Shown here one piece after another: positions 50,033 through 62,900 of a stretch of 64,000 nucleotides of DNA. This DNA comes from Aquila chrysaetos chrysaetos (taxonomy: Eukaryota > Chordata > Aves > Accipitriformes > Accipitridae). The position numbers and the translations under genes are program-made. The notes beneath the pieces were generated by a model that did no database searches, was not told where the DNA came from, and saw only the letters and a program-made list of their open reading frames with translations. The stretch covers positions 10,558,001-10,622,000 of the forward strand of contig NC_044020.1 of NCBI RefSeq assembly GCF_900496995.4, in the 5' to 3' direction. Every line of letters begins with the position of its first letter. Within the stretch, counting starts at the first letter, position 1.

Positions 50033-53000
50033 GCATAAGTTTAATCTTAATCTTTCAAAAGAACATTTAGAAGTTAGTTAGTCTTGGACTTCACCCTGTG
50101 TGATTGATTTCCAAAGAATATTTATTTTAGTGATGCATTTTAATATCTTAATCCCCAGTTGCCCTATGACTTGTAGAGGTCCTAACAAAATATAGTTCAG
50201 TCAAATATGAAGACCACCAATATCTTGGCAGATACTCAGAGTAGAAACTGATTAAAAGTACTGGGACTTCCTATTCCTTACTAACCAAGAAGACACTGTC
50301 TACAAAACTGTCAACAAACATCAGATGCCACAAGTAGTACCAAATTAAATTAAAAAGATAAAATCATCAGAGTTGTTTAAAGGATTCTGAAAGAACTTGT
50401 GCTTTAACTCAACCTGAGGACCATGGGAACTCCTAGTCTTTGGTGGCACTCTGTGACAGTCAGTTCTCTCCACCAGGAAGAGAGTTAAATGGTGTCTATG
50501 GACTAGTGCAGGGTAACTACTAATTTTATTTCTAGCCCTTTGATCTTACAATGAGTGACTCATAAATGTCTTTGATATAGACAAGAGTGTTTATTTGAAA
50601 TAATACCTATTCTAGTCTACTGTAAAATTTATCTATTGAAATAGTGCACAGAGCAACATGAGTATTGTTCAACAATAAGAAAATCAGACATTTCAGGGCA
50701 GCAGAAGCCACATTTTTTCCAGGTATAGGTCACAGGTGTCAGAAAATGCCTGCATAAACAGTGGAGTGGTAGAAAGCCTTTTCCCAATCCTAAAACTATC
50801 CCTTACCACTTCAAACTGAGTAGTCAGTACACAGGTTACAGCACTCCAGTAACTTCAATACATCTGCCCTTTGGACAGTCTGCTGTGCAGAGTGTAAAGA
50901 TTCCCTTTAGTTGTTGTCCAAGTATTTATTTTTGCATTAAGGCATCTTGCTTATTCATTGCATGGTCAAAAACACTGGGTTTGATTGCAGGGGATTTTCC
51001 AAGCTCTTTTTCAGTATAACTTCAGTACGCGGTGTTCAGAAAGGAAAGAAAAAGGACTGAGCATAAGCCTCAAATGGTTGCCATTTTGTTAAACACTGAT
51101 GCTTTTCTCTGCTCTTCAAAAAAGTGCAGTAGAGTAACCACCATATGGAGTTTTGCAAGTATTTTGAGCAACACTTCTTTTAAAGTATTTAAGTCATGGT
51201 AAATAGTCCTGTCTGTATTCTTGTTTATCATTTGAGCTCAACCAAACCTTTGAGTGTCTATCCAATTTCTCTTCAAAAAGAAATAGAATATTCAAGTTCA
51301 TATTCCATCTTGCCAAAATTATTTTTTCCCTATTCACCTACACAAGTCCTCTCTCTGAAGAAGGAAGAATTAGTCCTTTTGATGAGCTGCCCACTGTGTT
51401 TTATGATCAAACCCATCTTCAACACCTCTATCAACATAGGCCTTAAACTTCGAAGCACTGGATGTGGGGGAACTATACTTCCTTTTCAAACAAAAGAGTG
51501 AGATCTCTTTGACATATGGATATGAGGAACAACAATCAGACTCCGAATTCAGAAAGTAATGCTAGTAACAGAAGCTGTGCTTAGACCGGATTTCAGATAT
51601 GACAAAAAATGTAAAATATAGAGAGCACTTGCCACTTTAACAAATGAGTGAAAGAATTACACTTCATTTGTTCAAGTTTTATTTATATTTTCTGAAACAG
51701 AAAAGTGAGTTTGTTAATGTACTCTGTGGCCCAAAATTCTGCGCTCTGTGTGGCAAAGTAAGGGGTTGGGCTAAGGAGATGTCAAATAGCTGTATTTATC
51801 CTGTGGACTGAATGAGCTAAATCATTTTGAAATCCTGAGAAATCTGAAATCCTGACAAGCATGAAATTTACCCACAGTGTATGTTCAAGTGTATGCTTAT
51901 CAATCTATTAATTCTCAGAACAGAATCCCAGCAAAATGACTGAACATGTGAATTGATCAACGTACGGAAAAATCAATATTTTATTAACAGTGCAAGAGAG
52001 AATTCAAAGCTATTTTAAAACTGCATTCTTCAATATAAATTCTGAAATGCAGGGAAAAAAAAAAACCAACAAAAACCTTGAAGCATGTGATTAAGTCCAT
52101 CTTTACTCAAGAAAGATCTGAAGTACTTATTTCAATTTAGACAGAGTATTAACCCAAAGGAAGTCAATAAAACTGTTCATATACACAGCTGAAAAATGTG
52201 AACAAGAAGCCCCAGTCTGTCTCATAACTATAAGTAATGTATTTGTCATCTACACAGCAATCATTATTTTAGTATGTATCATTTAAAAATACATCATGCT
52301 TGCCTTCTGATGCTAGAACAGCTGTACCATAAATCCAGCAGTTCTCAAACAAATTTTGTACTCTCAGGGTAGCTGTAGGTTTGACAGATAAAATATTAAA
52401 GCTGAGATATTAAAAATAAGCTTTTTAGTAGTAGTCAAAAAAAGTCCTTTGAGTTCACATGAGCATGCTTGAGAGTGGCTGCCTTACAGAAGTGACTTCC
52501 TTACATGCTCCTTACAAGCTCATATTTAAAAGTCCTGAGTTGTTCTTAATATGCAATTTTCTTTGGGCTTTTTGGGGGGGTCTATTTAAAATCTTAGAAA
52601 AACAGGAACAATTTAGAACATAACTAACATCTCAACAACTAAACTTTTGTGATATTTGGATAATTATATAATTGTGAGAAAAGAAAAAAATAAGAACTGA
52701 AGGAACCTCTCTTCCTTAGATTACATTTCTCAAATGTTGTACCACCTGAACTGTATAGCAACATCATATTGCATGAATTCACAGCCCATTGTCTCAACAT
52801 AGAAACCATCTCTTTATGAGGATTATTAAGGTTCATATGGACCTTATCCATCTTTCTGAGTATATTATCCTCCAAAAAGCTGCTGTTAAGCCAGGGAAGT
52901 TGTAGGTGCTACTCCTTTACTTTGCTTTTCTTCTAGAACAGAACTACCCCTCAAAGCACAGTAAGAGCAATAAAGCTAGCAACTTTTACAAGTGCATTCA

Positions 53001-53518
53001 TCTTTTCAAAGCACTTAGATAGGATAAACCTTTCGTATGCATACCTTTGTGCAGAAATAAATCTCCTACATGAATTCCAGTGGCTAATAGGCGTGTAAAT
53101 GTGTGTGATCTAAATATCCTACCAGATTTCTTTCTGTTGGGGATGAGGGAGTCTGAGTTTTTTCAAGAGCAGAACTTGACATTCTACATTCAGCAGACTG
53201 GGTGAATTCATTTGTGTGGATTCAACACAAGCATATCAGGAATCCAGAAAGTTTTGGCTCTGCTTTTGTTTTAATTTCTCAGTTTAGTAATTCTAGATCC
53301 TGTCACTAAAATATTATCCTGTTGTTATTCTTTCCATATTTTATAGAAATAAGAAATATAGAAATAATTTCCAAAAATTGTTTGTGACCTCTTCAAAAGC
53401 ATCTGAGGCTGCAAAAGAAGTCTCTCCATGTTAAAAAAAGGAATTCTAAATTTTGCATGATCTGAACGGAACTGTTTGCAGGATGGTCAGATTTCTAATC
53501 ATTGCTTTTCTTTTTCAG

Positions 53519-53639
53519 GAAAGCATAGATTTGGGTGAGATCATGTTTTCCCTTTGTTATTTGCCTACTGCTGGGAGAATGACATTAACAGTCATCAAAT
53601 GTAGGAATCTCAAAGCAATGGATATAACTGGCGCATCAG
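53519..53639 (+). CDS. SYT10: SYT10 exon 4 (residues 359-398, start of C2B)
   Basis: Preceded by a strong pyrimidine tract and CAG. It encodes [20 protein letters not shown] and continues to the first calcium-binding loop of C2B (AMDITGAS), ending with one base of codon 399. Asp393 is the first C2B calcium ligand. The donor is TCAG/GTGAAT, lacking G at +5, and the next intron is only 361 bases. Skipping this 121-base exon would shift the frame and destroy C2B. Confidence 0.96.
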
Positions 53640-54000
53640 GTGAATCTACCTCTCTTTTAAAATAACAAGGCAGAGTCTATTCACGAAGGGGACAAATAAG
53701 AACTCCTTGGGTTTTGTGTGTTTAACATGGTTGTGAAATGGAAGTAGCAGGAGAATGGGTACAGGCCCTGCTCAGATCTACTGGCTCTCTTTGGTCTGGC
53801 AGTCAGCATGTCTGCTCAGAATGCCTACACCTTTCCTTTGCATTGACAGCGCATTGAAAGCAGTGTTTGCCAGGGTCTTGAAAATCTTTCTAATTTTTTG
53901 TCTTCTCAATATGACATTCCTACAAGAAAATATTGCTTTTATGCTACACATTTGAATGACTTTGAGTCCAAATGCACACAACTGATTATCTGTTACTCAG
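53640..54000 (+). other. SYT10: SYT10 intron 4 (361 bases)
   Basis: Donor GTGAAT, acceptor TTACTCAG, splitting codon 399. The shortest intron of the gene, lying inside the C2B coding region. No extra feature seen. Confidence 0.93.
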
Positions 54001-54172
54001 ATCCATATGTCAAAGTGTCACTGATGTGTGAGGGTCGAAGACTGAAAAAGCGGAAAACGACCACGAAGAAGAACACGCTCAATCCCGTTTATAACGAGGC
54101 CATCATCTTTGATATCCCTCCAGAGAATGTGGACCAGGTCAGCCTCTCCATTGCAGTGATGGATTACGATCG
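54001..54172 (+). CDS. SYT10: SYT10 exon 5 (residues 399-455, core of C2B)
   Basis: Starts after TTACTCAG and ends at CG/GTAAGC with two bases of codon 456. It completes Asp399 (SDPYVK), carries the polybasic strand [10 protein letters not shown] (residues 413-422), which in synaptotagmins binds PIP2, SNAREs and AP-2, and ends in the loop 3 sequence MDYD with calcium ligands Asp453 and Asp455. The exon is very close to the remembered mammalian sequence. Confidence 0.97.
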
Positions 54173-55654
54173 GTAAGCACAGTTTGCTTTCTGACCATTA
54201 ATCTTCAGCGAGAAGTTACCCGATCATTGCAAACGACTGCTTTCCGCCTCCTTGAACTTTCAAGCAGGTTCAGTGTCACAAAAGATAAAGCCTTTGGGTC
54301 TTTTCCTGAAGAGGTTTAAAGGTTCCACACCTTTTAGAGCTCAGGCCATTTTGTCTGTGTTATCAATAACTGTGATGAGGAAGAAACACGGCTCAATCTT
54401 CTTATGGGCCACTAGCCTTGGCATACATTTCTGTCCCCATCTGGTGGCTGGACTATGTAAAAGCTTTATAAATCAGGTATGTCTCCCAGTTTAAAAAAGA
54501 CCCTCACACCTCTAATTTCTATTTAAATGGCAGGTATTTGAAATCAAAGGAAATTTGGATGATTAAAAAAGAATTAGATAATTACCTCATTGAATTAAGT
54601 CATAATTAATTCTTAGGTTGACTCAATAAGGAAGCTTTGTAACCTTTGGGTTTAGCCCTCACTGATAACATATCTGAGCCTCAATTATCTGTGTCCTCAC
54701 CTAGAATTGACAGAAAGAGAATTCTGCTGAGTGGCACAAGGAGTGCAGGATAAACTAGACACTGACTGACAGAAACATGCCCGAGCCAAGTCTGCTTCAT
54801 TCAAGTGCTATTAGTAATGAGCTCCTGAGATTGCAGGGCAAATAAACAGTGAAAGTCCAATTTAGTAAAACGAATCTTCAAATTGTTTTTCCTTGCCATC
54901 AGATTTCTGATCATCCTCCAACTTCTGTCAGGAAGACTTTCTCAGTCAGATGTGAAAGGGGCACTGTGATGCCATTAGGGGCAGAAGAGCACAGCAACTT
55001 GCATACTTCCAGTCCTCTTTAGCTGCTCCTTTCAAAGCATTTGCTAAGAGGAAGTTAGGAAACATTATTCTAAGGTACATACAGGCAACATAGAGAAAAT
55101 TACTTTCTGGAGTCCCTCAGCAAGTCTATGGCACTTCCAGGAGTATGAAGTATTAAGGTATAGCCTATTACAGCTATGCCTCTTGCCTTTCAAATTTTTG
55201 ACTGAAATTCCAATGACCACAGCAGTTAGAGCTGGGAAATATAGTGTGAAATGATGTCTGAAGGATTTGCAGCAGGAAATGTATTCCCTACCATTTTCCT
55301 TCACCTTCCTCTCCCACAAAATTTAAGCATGCTTTTCTTCTAGATCATTTGATGCATTATGGTCCTTTTCTGTCCTTATGTCTTTCGAGTTGTAATGTTT
55401 TAATGGCAAGGGTTAAGTTTTCATTGCTATTTTATAACTACTAGAAGCACTCTGATAGTGGCTGGAGGTTTTTGATGCTACCATTACAGAACTTAATATT
55501 ACTATACTACCACTAAAACTAATATCTGTAATAAATAATGTGAAAACTTTGGGCATGTATTCTGTGCTGCATTAAACCAGTAAACAGAATTATACATCAG
55601 ATGTTATTAAAACTATTTTTATTAAAAAAAATTCTGCCTCTCTGCAATTCTCAG
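54173..55654 (+). other. SYT10: SYT10 intron 5 (1.5 kb)
   Basis: Donor GTAAGC, acceptor TTCTCAG, splitting codon 456. AT-rich, with no recognisable repeat or exon. Confidence 0.93.
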
Positions 55655-55784
55655 AGTAGGGCACAATGAGGTCATTGGGGTATGTCGGACAGGAATTGAT
55701 GCTGAAGGGCTTGGAAGAGATCATTGGAATGAAATGTTGGCTTACCCACGTAAACCAATAACTCACTGGCATCCACTAGTAGAG
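55655..55784 (+). CDS. SYT10: SYT10 exon 6 (residues 456-499, end of C2B)
   Basis: Preceded by a pyrimidine-rich tract ending TTCTCAG and closed by GAG/GTAAGA in phase 0. It completes Arg456, then VGHNEVIG, so the fifth C2B calcium-ligand position is Glu461 rather than Asp, as I recall for mammalian SYT10. It continues through [11 protein letters not shown] to [11 protein letters not shown], including the WHPL motif conserved at the C-terminal end of synaptotagmin C2B domains and implicated in vesicle docking. Confidence 0.97.
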
Positions 55785-56893
55785 GTAAGAAGTAGCGACA
55801 TTTTCTCCTTCTCAGTATATTGAATTTTTTTGTCTCTCTCACACTTAGGTGCTTCTGAGAATCATGAAAATCAGTGCAGCATCTATGGAGCAGCTATAAG
55901 ATCCTTAACACAACCTAAATCTAGTTGCATGGATTTATTGATTACTTAAATGTGCCATTTCAAAAGTTTCCATGATGTGCTGACAGCATTGTAAGATTAA
56001 ATTAAGACATTTAAAATTTCCAGAGGTTATGATAAGGAGCTTACATCCACTTAGAAGAGACCATTTGCAAGTATTTCTAAAGCAATCATTTCCTATTCAA
56101 AAACCCTTAACATGAACGGTTATGTTGCAAAAAGCATTAATCTGAAACTGGCCTGCTAATTAGGCTAAATTGAGGCAACATACCAGCAGGTACCTTCAGA
56201 GTAACTCAAACAGACACTTTTTGGAAGTTTATTCAAATGCATGGGGGATTATACGTACAAGTGCCTGGGCTTGGTCTCTCTTCAACCCGCTGTGGCCACA
56301 TCTTACCGGTTTTCTGCGTGCAAAATGCTCACAGCTTTGGATTCAGAAAGATGCATATCGAAGCTTCAAGAAGCAGCAGGCCCTGTTCTGGGACACAGAG
56401 GACACACTGTTTAGCCCTTCCCAAAAGCAATCTCTGTAGAAAAATGAGTTGCGGTCTGAGGTATCACGGTCCATTAGGTTTCCCCATGGTGTAGCACATG
56501 GCTGCACAGCATGTCCAGAGACAGGTAGAAAAAGCCCAAGAGCAAGGCTTCAGTAAAACACCTACAGAAGAGTGTGAGGGCACGGAAACTGAGTCAATGC
56601 AGCAGAGAAGCCTCTTTTTAGAGGTTCATGTCTCTCTCTGAATCATGTAAGTTTGGAGACAGAGGTACCATCCCTGATTGGTGAAATAAACCCACTCCTG
56701 TGAAATGAGTCAGAAGCATTTTTAGGAGGTCATTTTAGGAACTGTCTTTCCATTATTAGTTCTGCCAGAGACTTTGATCCAGAAAGGGTCTAGATGTGAT
56801 TTGTGTTCTTTGAGGGAGTCTTTCATCCTCTGAAATGAGTGTGATGCACAGCCAGATATGATGACATTTGTAAAACTAACACTTTTCTTGCAG
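55785..56893 (+). other. SYT10: SYT10 intron 6 (1.1 kb)
   Basis: Donor GTAAGA, acceptor TTCTTGCAG, phase 0. No recognisable repeat or exon. Short open frames at 56170-56494 overlap one another and look random. Confidence 0.93.
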
Positions 56894-56965
56894 TTACCTG
56901 GCCGAGCAACCAGTTTTGATAGCCAGGGATCTTGTTCATCACCAAAACCACCGCTTACGCCCTAG
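56894..56965 (+). CDS. SYT10: SYT10 exon 7 (residues 500-522 and stop)
   Basis: Begins after TTTTCTTGCAG with LPGRATSFDSQGSC and ends KPPLTP followed by TAG at 56963-56965. This is the short tail after C2B that is characteristic of SYT10. The exon continues into the 3'UTR, so its transcript end is not this coordinate. Two or three substitutions relative to the remembered human tail are ordinary divergence. Confidence 0.95.
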   Translation, partial: LPGRATSFDSQGSCSSPKPPLTP

Positions 56966-59900
56966 GGAACAAGAGTGGATTCATCGTGTTCAGTGTCCAA
57001 AGCTCCCTTGTAGCTCACATCAACATAAACAGAAGGTTTGGCTTCCGCAGATGAACTGTATCCATATTTTTTTATTAAAATACATTTTTCCTATTCTAAG
57101 TCTTATATTACAGTTTATAATAATTTCTTAATGTATGAATGAAGTTGACTTGAGCCAAATATAACCCTTCCTCATACGAATTCATTCACCTGTTTTCTCG
57201 CTGGCCTATGTCCAGTGTCATATCCAAGCAGTGTTTTGATATGACCTATATCTTTGCATAGACAAAGAAATCAGAAAAAAAATCCCTTAAGCAATTCAAA
57301 ACCACTGCAGCTTGTAACACCTAATTCTTTTGAGGGAGAACAATTAGTCATATATAGCTCATGTAGTAAATTTCTTCTAAATTGCACTAAATCCTGTATG
57401 ACTTCTCAAGGTAACACTTCAAACTGAATGTTGCATGAAAAAACAACTGTTGTCATGTTTCGAGTGTTTGGAAAATCAGTTCATTCCTTGGGCAGGGAGG
57501 AAGGGCTGATCAAAAGCCCACCGAAGCCGATGAGAAAGACCCTACCGGCTTCACTGGGTTTTAGTTCAGCCTTTATGGAACAGGTCTTACAACTGGATCT
57601 ATGCAGTTATAATCTTCCAGCAATCAAGATGCCTGCTGCCCCTGCAAGAACTCGTTAGCCTGTCCAGCAAAACAACCAGGCAGTGCGCCCGGGCAGGTGG
57701 CTGTACTCAGCGGCCGTTTTGCTTCAGCTGCCCACCGGCTGATGAAGAGCTAGCTCGGATGTCTCTGCGTGGCACTGACCAGCGCACGTACGGGTATCGT
57801 TGTGGGAAGCTAATGTGTCTGCAATGAGTTGTGTGGAAGTTGATGCAGCTCCACAGAGATGTAGGTGTCTCCTGATGAGGTGCATCCAGCCTCTTTGGAG
57901 CAGCCCATTTGCTGCTGGCATCATGCAGTCCTTACTTGGTCTTTACGCAGGTCAAACTGTAGATAAGAGAATGCTCTGAAGTAAAGGGATTGATTTAACG
58001 CATTTTAGCTCTTCAAAAAATTGGCCAAAACTGCAGCTACACACCACATTTTTCTGATTCTTGATTTAATGTGACGGTATTAGATTTCTCTGAAGTTATT
58101 TTGAGTAAGTGCATAGCTCAAGTGGAATAGTTTCTGGTCCCTGGCTGGATGTCTCTAGAATTATATGCTAAATATGAATTTGAGACATGTTTTGTGTCAA
58201 TATATGGAGAGAGAAATTGAAATGTAGCAATTTTATAAACTCATTTATCAGAATACACAGTGACAGCAAATGCAAAAAGTATTGGCTGAAGTGAGCTGCT
58301 TTAAAAACTGGAAGAGACCTACATATTATTTTGTGGATTTAGCTCTTTTTAACGCTGCAGTTTACCTCAATCAGATAGTTAGTTTCGTCTTTTCTTTTTT
58401 CGTGGTTTTTTTTTTTTCTTTCTGCAAAGACCATGGCAAAGACTGCATGATTGGGACTGAGATTTTGAAAGCTGAACTGCAACTAGAAAAAAGTTGAGGT
58501 GATGGCTCTGTTTGTATCTTTGTCATGTATAAAGAAAACTGAGAAGATAGTATTTTCCAAAACAGAAGAAAAGTGTCATACACGAGAAAAATGTCAGTGG
58601 AAGATTGGTTTACGATAAGGGAAGAATTTGTGAGAATTAATCAGTTATGAAGGGAAAAGGCAGGTTAGACAGCCTTCTGAAGAACCATTTTAGCTTGGTT
58701 AGTTTGGGCTGGTGACACAGAATACATTTATGAAGATCCAGTCCCTCCATTCCACGAACTAATCTCTGAGACAGTGAAATATGCCTTGAAGTGTCTTAAC
58801 TGCTCCAGGAAAGTTAGGAATGCTGGGCTTAACGTTGCGGGTGTTTCTAAGGCAAAAAAAGAGGCAGGTTTTATGCCTTGCCTTCTGTGCCTACAAACAT
58901 AGCAAGCAAGCAAACAAATAAATAAATCTTTCAGAGATTCTTTACAAATTTAAAAAAAAAAAAAAAAGGCTCCAGCCCAAGTTTTCGAATGTCTGTTCCA
59001 GATTGCTATTCATGGCATCTAGACAGACATAGTTTTTCCCAGAGAGGGTTGGTAATGCTGTACACTGATCCTCCCTGCTCAAGATTGTATTTTCATCACC
59101 ATAAATACAGAGCAGCCTTGCAGAATTTCATTCCTCTGTTTGCTCTGGGTGAGTAATTTTTTAAACAGGAGAACAATCTCTCCTCTGTGGTTTTTTTTTC
59201 CTCCCATCATTGTTCTCACCACGAGATTCTGTGGCCTAGATCATTTTCATCATGATTTTGCAAGGTTGATGTAGAAACAGAGATAGATATATGTATGTGG
59301 AGATTGAAAAACTATTTTGTGTATACATTTATCTTAATATAAATTATATTAGCGGTGGCCTTTGTGGCCTAGAAAATACTTTTTGTAATGTGGTACTGTA
59401 ACAGTTAACTAAATATTCTTTGCACTTTTTTGCACCTAATATCCAAAAAGCTAACAATTTCACAATCAAATGTAGCATAAGTGTTCAGCAATGAGCGACA
59501 TCTTTTTAAATATTTCATTGTTCTCTATGAGTATCCTGTATGTTTCATCATAAGTAGTAAGGTATTTCAAGATTCATTTTCTCAGATTTAAATTGTTGTC
59601 AAACACCAAAGGAATAATAGCTCAGTTTGTGCCCTCTTGTTGTGTTATTTTTGTTATTGTTAATAACATAGTGAATGACTTCTGTGTCTAAACTTGATTT
59701 ATGGGTGCTCTGCATCTAGGAGAAATCAGTCTGCAAAATTATTAGGACATCTAACTTCGAAAATGATCCCCTAATTAATTATTTTTAGTCCCTTGTCAGT
59801 AATTAATAGAATTTATGCAAAAGATTATATTTTTTAGGTTTTTTCTACTGCTTTCTTAGCTCTCTCACAAGACTGGGTATTTATTTAGTATAACCAACCC

Positions 59901-62900
59901 ATTGGCTTTAGAGCCTGGTTCACAAGTTACTCTCTCAGCATACTCACAGAAGCACCGAGTAAAAGCTTAGCACAGTTTTATGCAATGAATATGTTGCTTT
60001 AGATATCTCTTTATTAAGAAATTTAAAATATTTTAATTTGGAGAAGTTACAAACTCCATGCTCCCATCCTGAATATTGTTTTGTTGTTTATCCATATTTC
60101 TGCCATATCGCAAACATTAGCCTAATTTGAGCAAAATCGAATCTGGCAAATGGTTGGTATAAAATATATTGTAGTAATTTTACAACAGTTTGAAAAACTC
60201 ACATTCCTAAAAGCCTGAGTTATTTTTATTGAAATGATTTACTGGGAGCAGTAACAGTACTTAATAAGAATCATATTTTGCACTGCAGAGCTTTTTTATA
60301 CATTCACAAGAGTAAACCACAGAACTGTACAGAAAAAGTACATGATGGATTAAGTGGTTCCAGGGGAGCTGTTAAATTTTTGTATTTATTTTCAATAATG
60401 CACTGTAAAGTGAAAAAGCCCACATACAAATGTATCTAATGAGCCATTCCAGTCTTTTGGGTAAATATTGTTTTCAAGCAATTGTTTCCCTTCCCCACAT
60501 TAAATAAGTTTTCAGGGACCATTAGATTTGCTCTAAGCAACCATAAAATTGTTATTAGGTCTATGCAAAATGTTAAGTAGGACCCTGAACCACAGGTAGG
60601 TTTAGGATTCTAGTGGCACTGCAGACAGTAGCATAGGTGAGCATATGCTCAATAAGATCTAAGGCACGTATTGTACTCCACGATCTCAATGTCAGATCAC
60701 TGTATTGTATAATTTTGCTGATAGCACCCTTCCCCTCGCTCTCCCAGCAAGTAACCGTCTCTTTCCCCAGCACCTTTGTCTGGATTAGGCTTCGGTTCAA
60801 GCAGTAGAGACCTGACCCTTACTCTTGTCTGCAGTGCTGAAAGCTGACTCCTGGCCTTATGAAAGTAGTAATATGAAACCTGTGGGGTCTTGACCAAAAG
60901 GTGTAGCATAGCTACATCGCTCATTTTCATTCTACAAAGAGCTGTCAGAGAAGTAACTTCCCTTCTCCACAGTCCCTTATGATCATCAGACATTTAGAAA
61001 TCAGTAATCCTGTTGGGTCTTTTGCTTCTAGCAAGCACTAAAAGAGCAATATACATATCTCAGGGATATGTATATTGGTCAGGGACAGAGAAAGTGGCCA
61101 GAACCAGTAAGATAAAACAAAACTTAGTTTATCAGGACAAAAGCTCCCCTGCAGAATTTCTTCTTCAATATACGGAATTGTTTTGACTTCTTATGTTTAA
61201 GTAATGAAACTATACATATTTCTTAAAGAATCACAACCCCATTCAATATTCTTGAAGAAAATTTTGAGCAAACATGAAATGTTTTCACTGGGTTGTTTTT
61301 TTCCAAGGGAAAAAGCAATTACTTTCCAATCTCTTTCTATGGATGCATTTTTTGAGCAATATTAAGAAAACTTTAAGTTTCCAAAAAAGACTTATTTGAT
61401 CCATCCATTTCTCCTATTTCTCAGTTTTTTAATTGGCTTCCGTGTAATCCTTTTGAAAGTTTTTAACATGATGATGCACAACAAATACATGGTAGTGTAG
61501 TTCCAAGATTATTTTGCTATATCTTTTTAATCAATTAACTGCTTGTATCTTATAAACTTTTATATGTACTAACTTTTTATTACACTCCATTAATTTAACA
61601 AGCTTTATACATCTGAAATAATTTGACTGTATTTTTAAAGTGTGTAAACATTTAAAAGAAGGGTGAATAACTATTTTAGAACTCAGTAAGAGAGTTCTTC
61701 TCCTGCTGAAAATGCCAACTTTTTCAGAGATCCATAAATGTGCCTGTAAAATTTGAAAACCAACTTATTAGAGCATGCAAAAACCTAGATTTGCACATAC
61801 TAGTATTTGCACTTGCAAAATGTATAATCATTATTATTTAGCACTTCTATTACAACAGAACATCCGCACCTAATCAGAAATATGTTTCAGTTTGTGATAA
61901 ATACTGGACAAATCTGTACTGACTGACAGTTCCTTGACCTGAAAAGTTCATATGACTTTATTTCTACAAATGAACATGCTTGAAAATTCTGTAGGTGTTA
62001 AAATATGACTTATATGTTAATTAGACAGTGAGGTGACTTCTGGACAAAGCTCGTATAATATGTTAGACCATCCAAAATACAGATAAAATATAGTAGATAT
62101 GACAGGAATATTAATGCATGTTTTGATGGAAAGTTTCCTCTCTCATTCACACCACAGCTGAGACTCAGTTTAACCCTTTGCTCAAGATTCACTTTCACTT
62201 AGCCTCTGGGGCTTGCCAGTCTAAACTGAGCTCTCTGGTGTCAGAAAATAGCTAAATCACAGCACAGAGCAGACTACAGAGCTAAGAAAGACAAAGGAAA
62301 ATGTGGCAGTAGATGCCCAGCTATTCAGTGCAACTGCAAACACTCTGAAATGAAAAGCCTCCTTTCAAAACTGATAATCATTACAATATTCATATCACTT
62401 GTCCTTTCTTTCTGTACTGTAAAGCAGGAAGAAAACGGGGTGTTCCTGAAGAAGAGTCAGCATTAGGCATAGGAGTTAATTGAGGTGCTGATCACAGCCA
62501 TTTGCCATTTCCAAGGCAAATAATACCTTAACTTCAAAAAGTGTCTTTTGTGTACTCGTCCAAATGAATAAATATCTCCTGCCCAATTCCCCTTTTCCTC
62601 AGCCCCAGCTGGAAACTGGCAGGTTTTTAACAGCATGCAGGAAACCAAGAGCTGGAACTCTAAGAGAAGGTGAAGCTGCAGGTGGGATTTAAATATCACG
62701 GAGGAATCTGGCCAGGAAAATGGAACTAACACCTTCAATCTTGTGCTCAGTGCTAGGGGATGCTTGATGATAGCAAGTGCTCAGGGCTGTGATTTTATGT
62801 TTTATCTGATAGTACCTCTACAATGTTGCTGTTGCTGGGAAACCTCTTCTTTACTGGCTCAGAAAGGAGAATGCCTCTGGAAGGGCACAAAGCGTGTTAA

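Larger units (their letters stand above)
41399..53518 (+). other. SYT10: SYT10 intron 3 (12.1 kb)
   Basis: Donor GTAAGT, acceptor TTTTTCAG, phase 0. It contains a 13-base tandem duplication (GGATGACAGGAT type) near 41985-42007, the E-box at 46.07 kb, the CR1 fragment, the 24-G run and the AT repeat. No coding exon was found. Confidence 0.9.
20896..56965 (+). other. SYT10: SYT10 gene, coding span (7 coding exons, 522 aa)
   Basis: The seven exons join to 1569 coding bases (522 codons plus TAG), one residue shorter than the 523 I recall for the human protein; the difference is one residue lost in the linker just before C2A. Visible protein features: luminal Cys13, Cys24 and Cys34; a hydrophobic span at about residues 54-77; Cys80 and Cys83 just inside the membrane (likely palmitoylated); linker 86-232; C2A about 233-357; C2B about 362-497 with a WHPL motif at 494-497. 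Family knowledge: type I vesicle-membrane calcium sensor that drives SNARE-mediated exocytosis; the N-terminal cysteines of the 3/5/6/10 group form disulphide-linked dimers; SYT10 serves IGF-1 secretion in olfactory-bulb neurons and is induced by neuronal activity. Assignment to SYT10 over SYT3, SYT6 and SYT9 rests on near identity of exons 2-7 with remembered SYT10. Every intron is GT-AG and every phase fits, so the gene looks intact. Confidence 0.97.
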
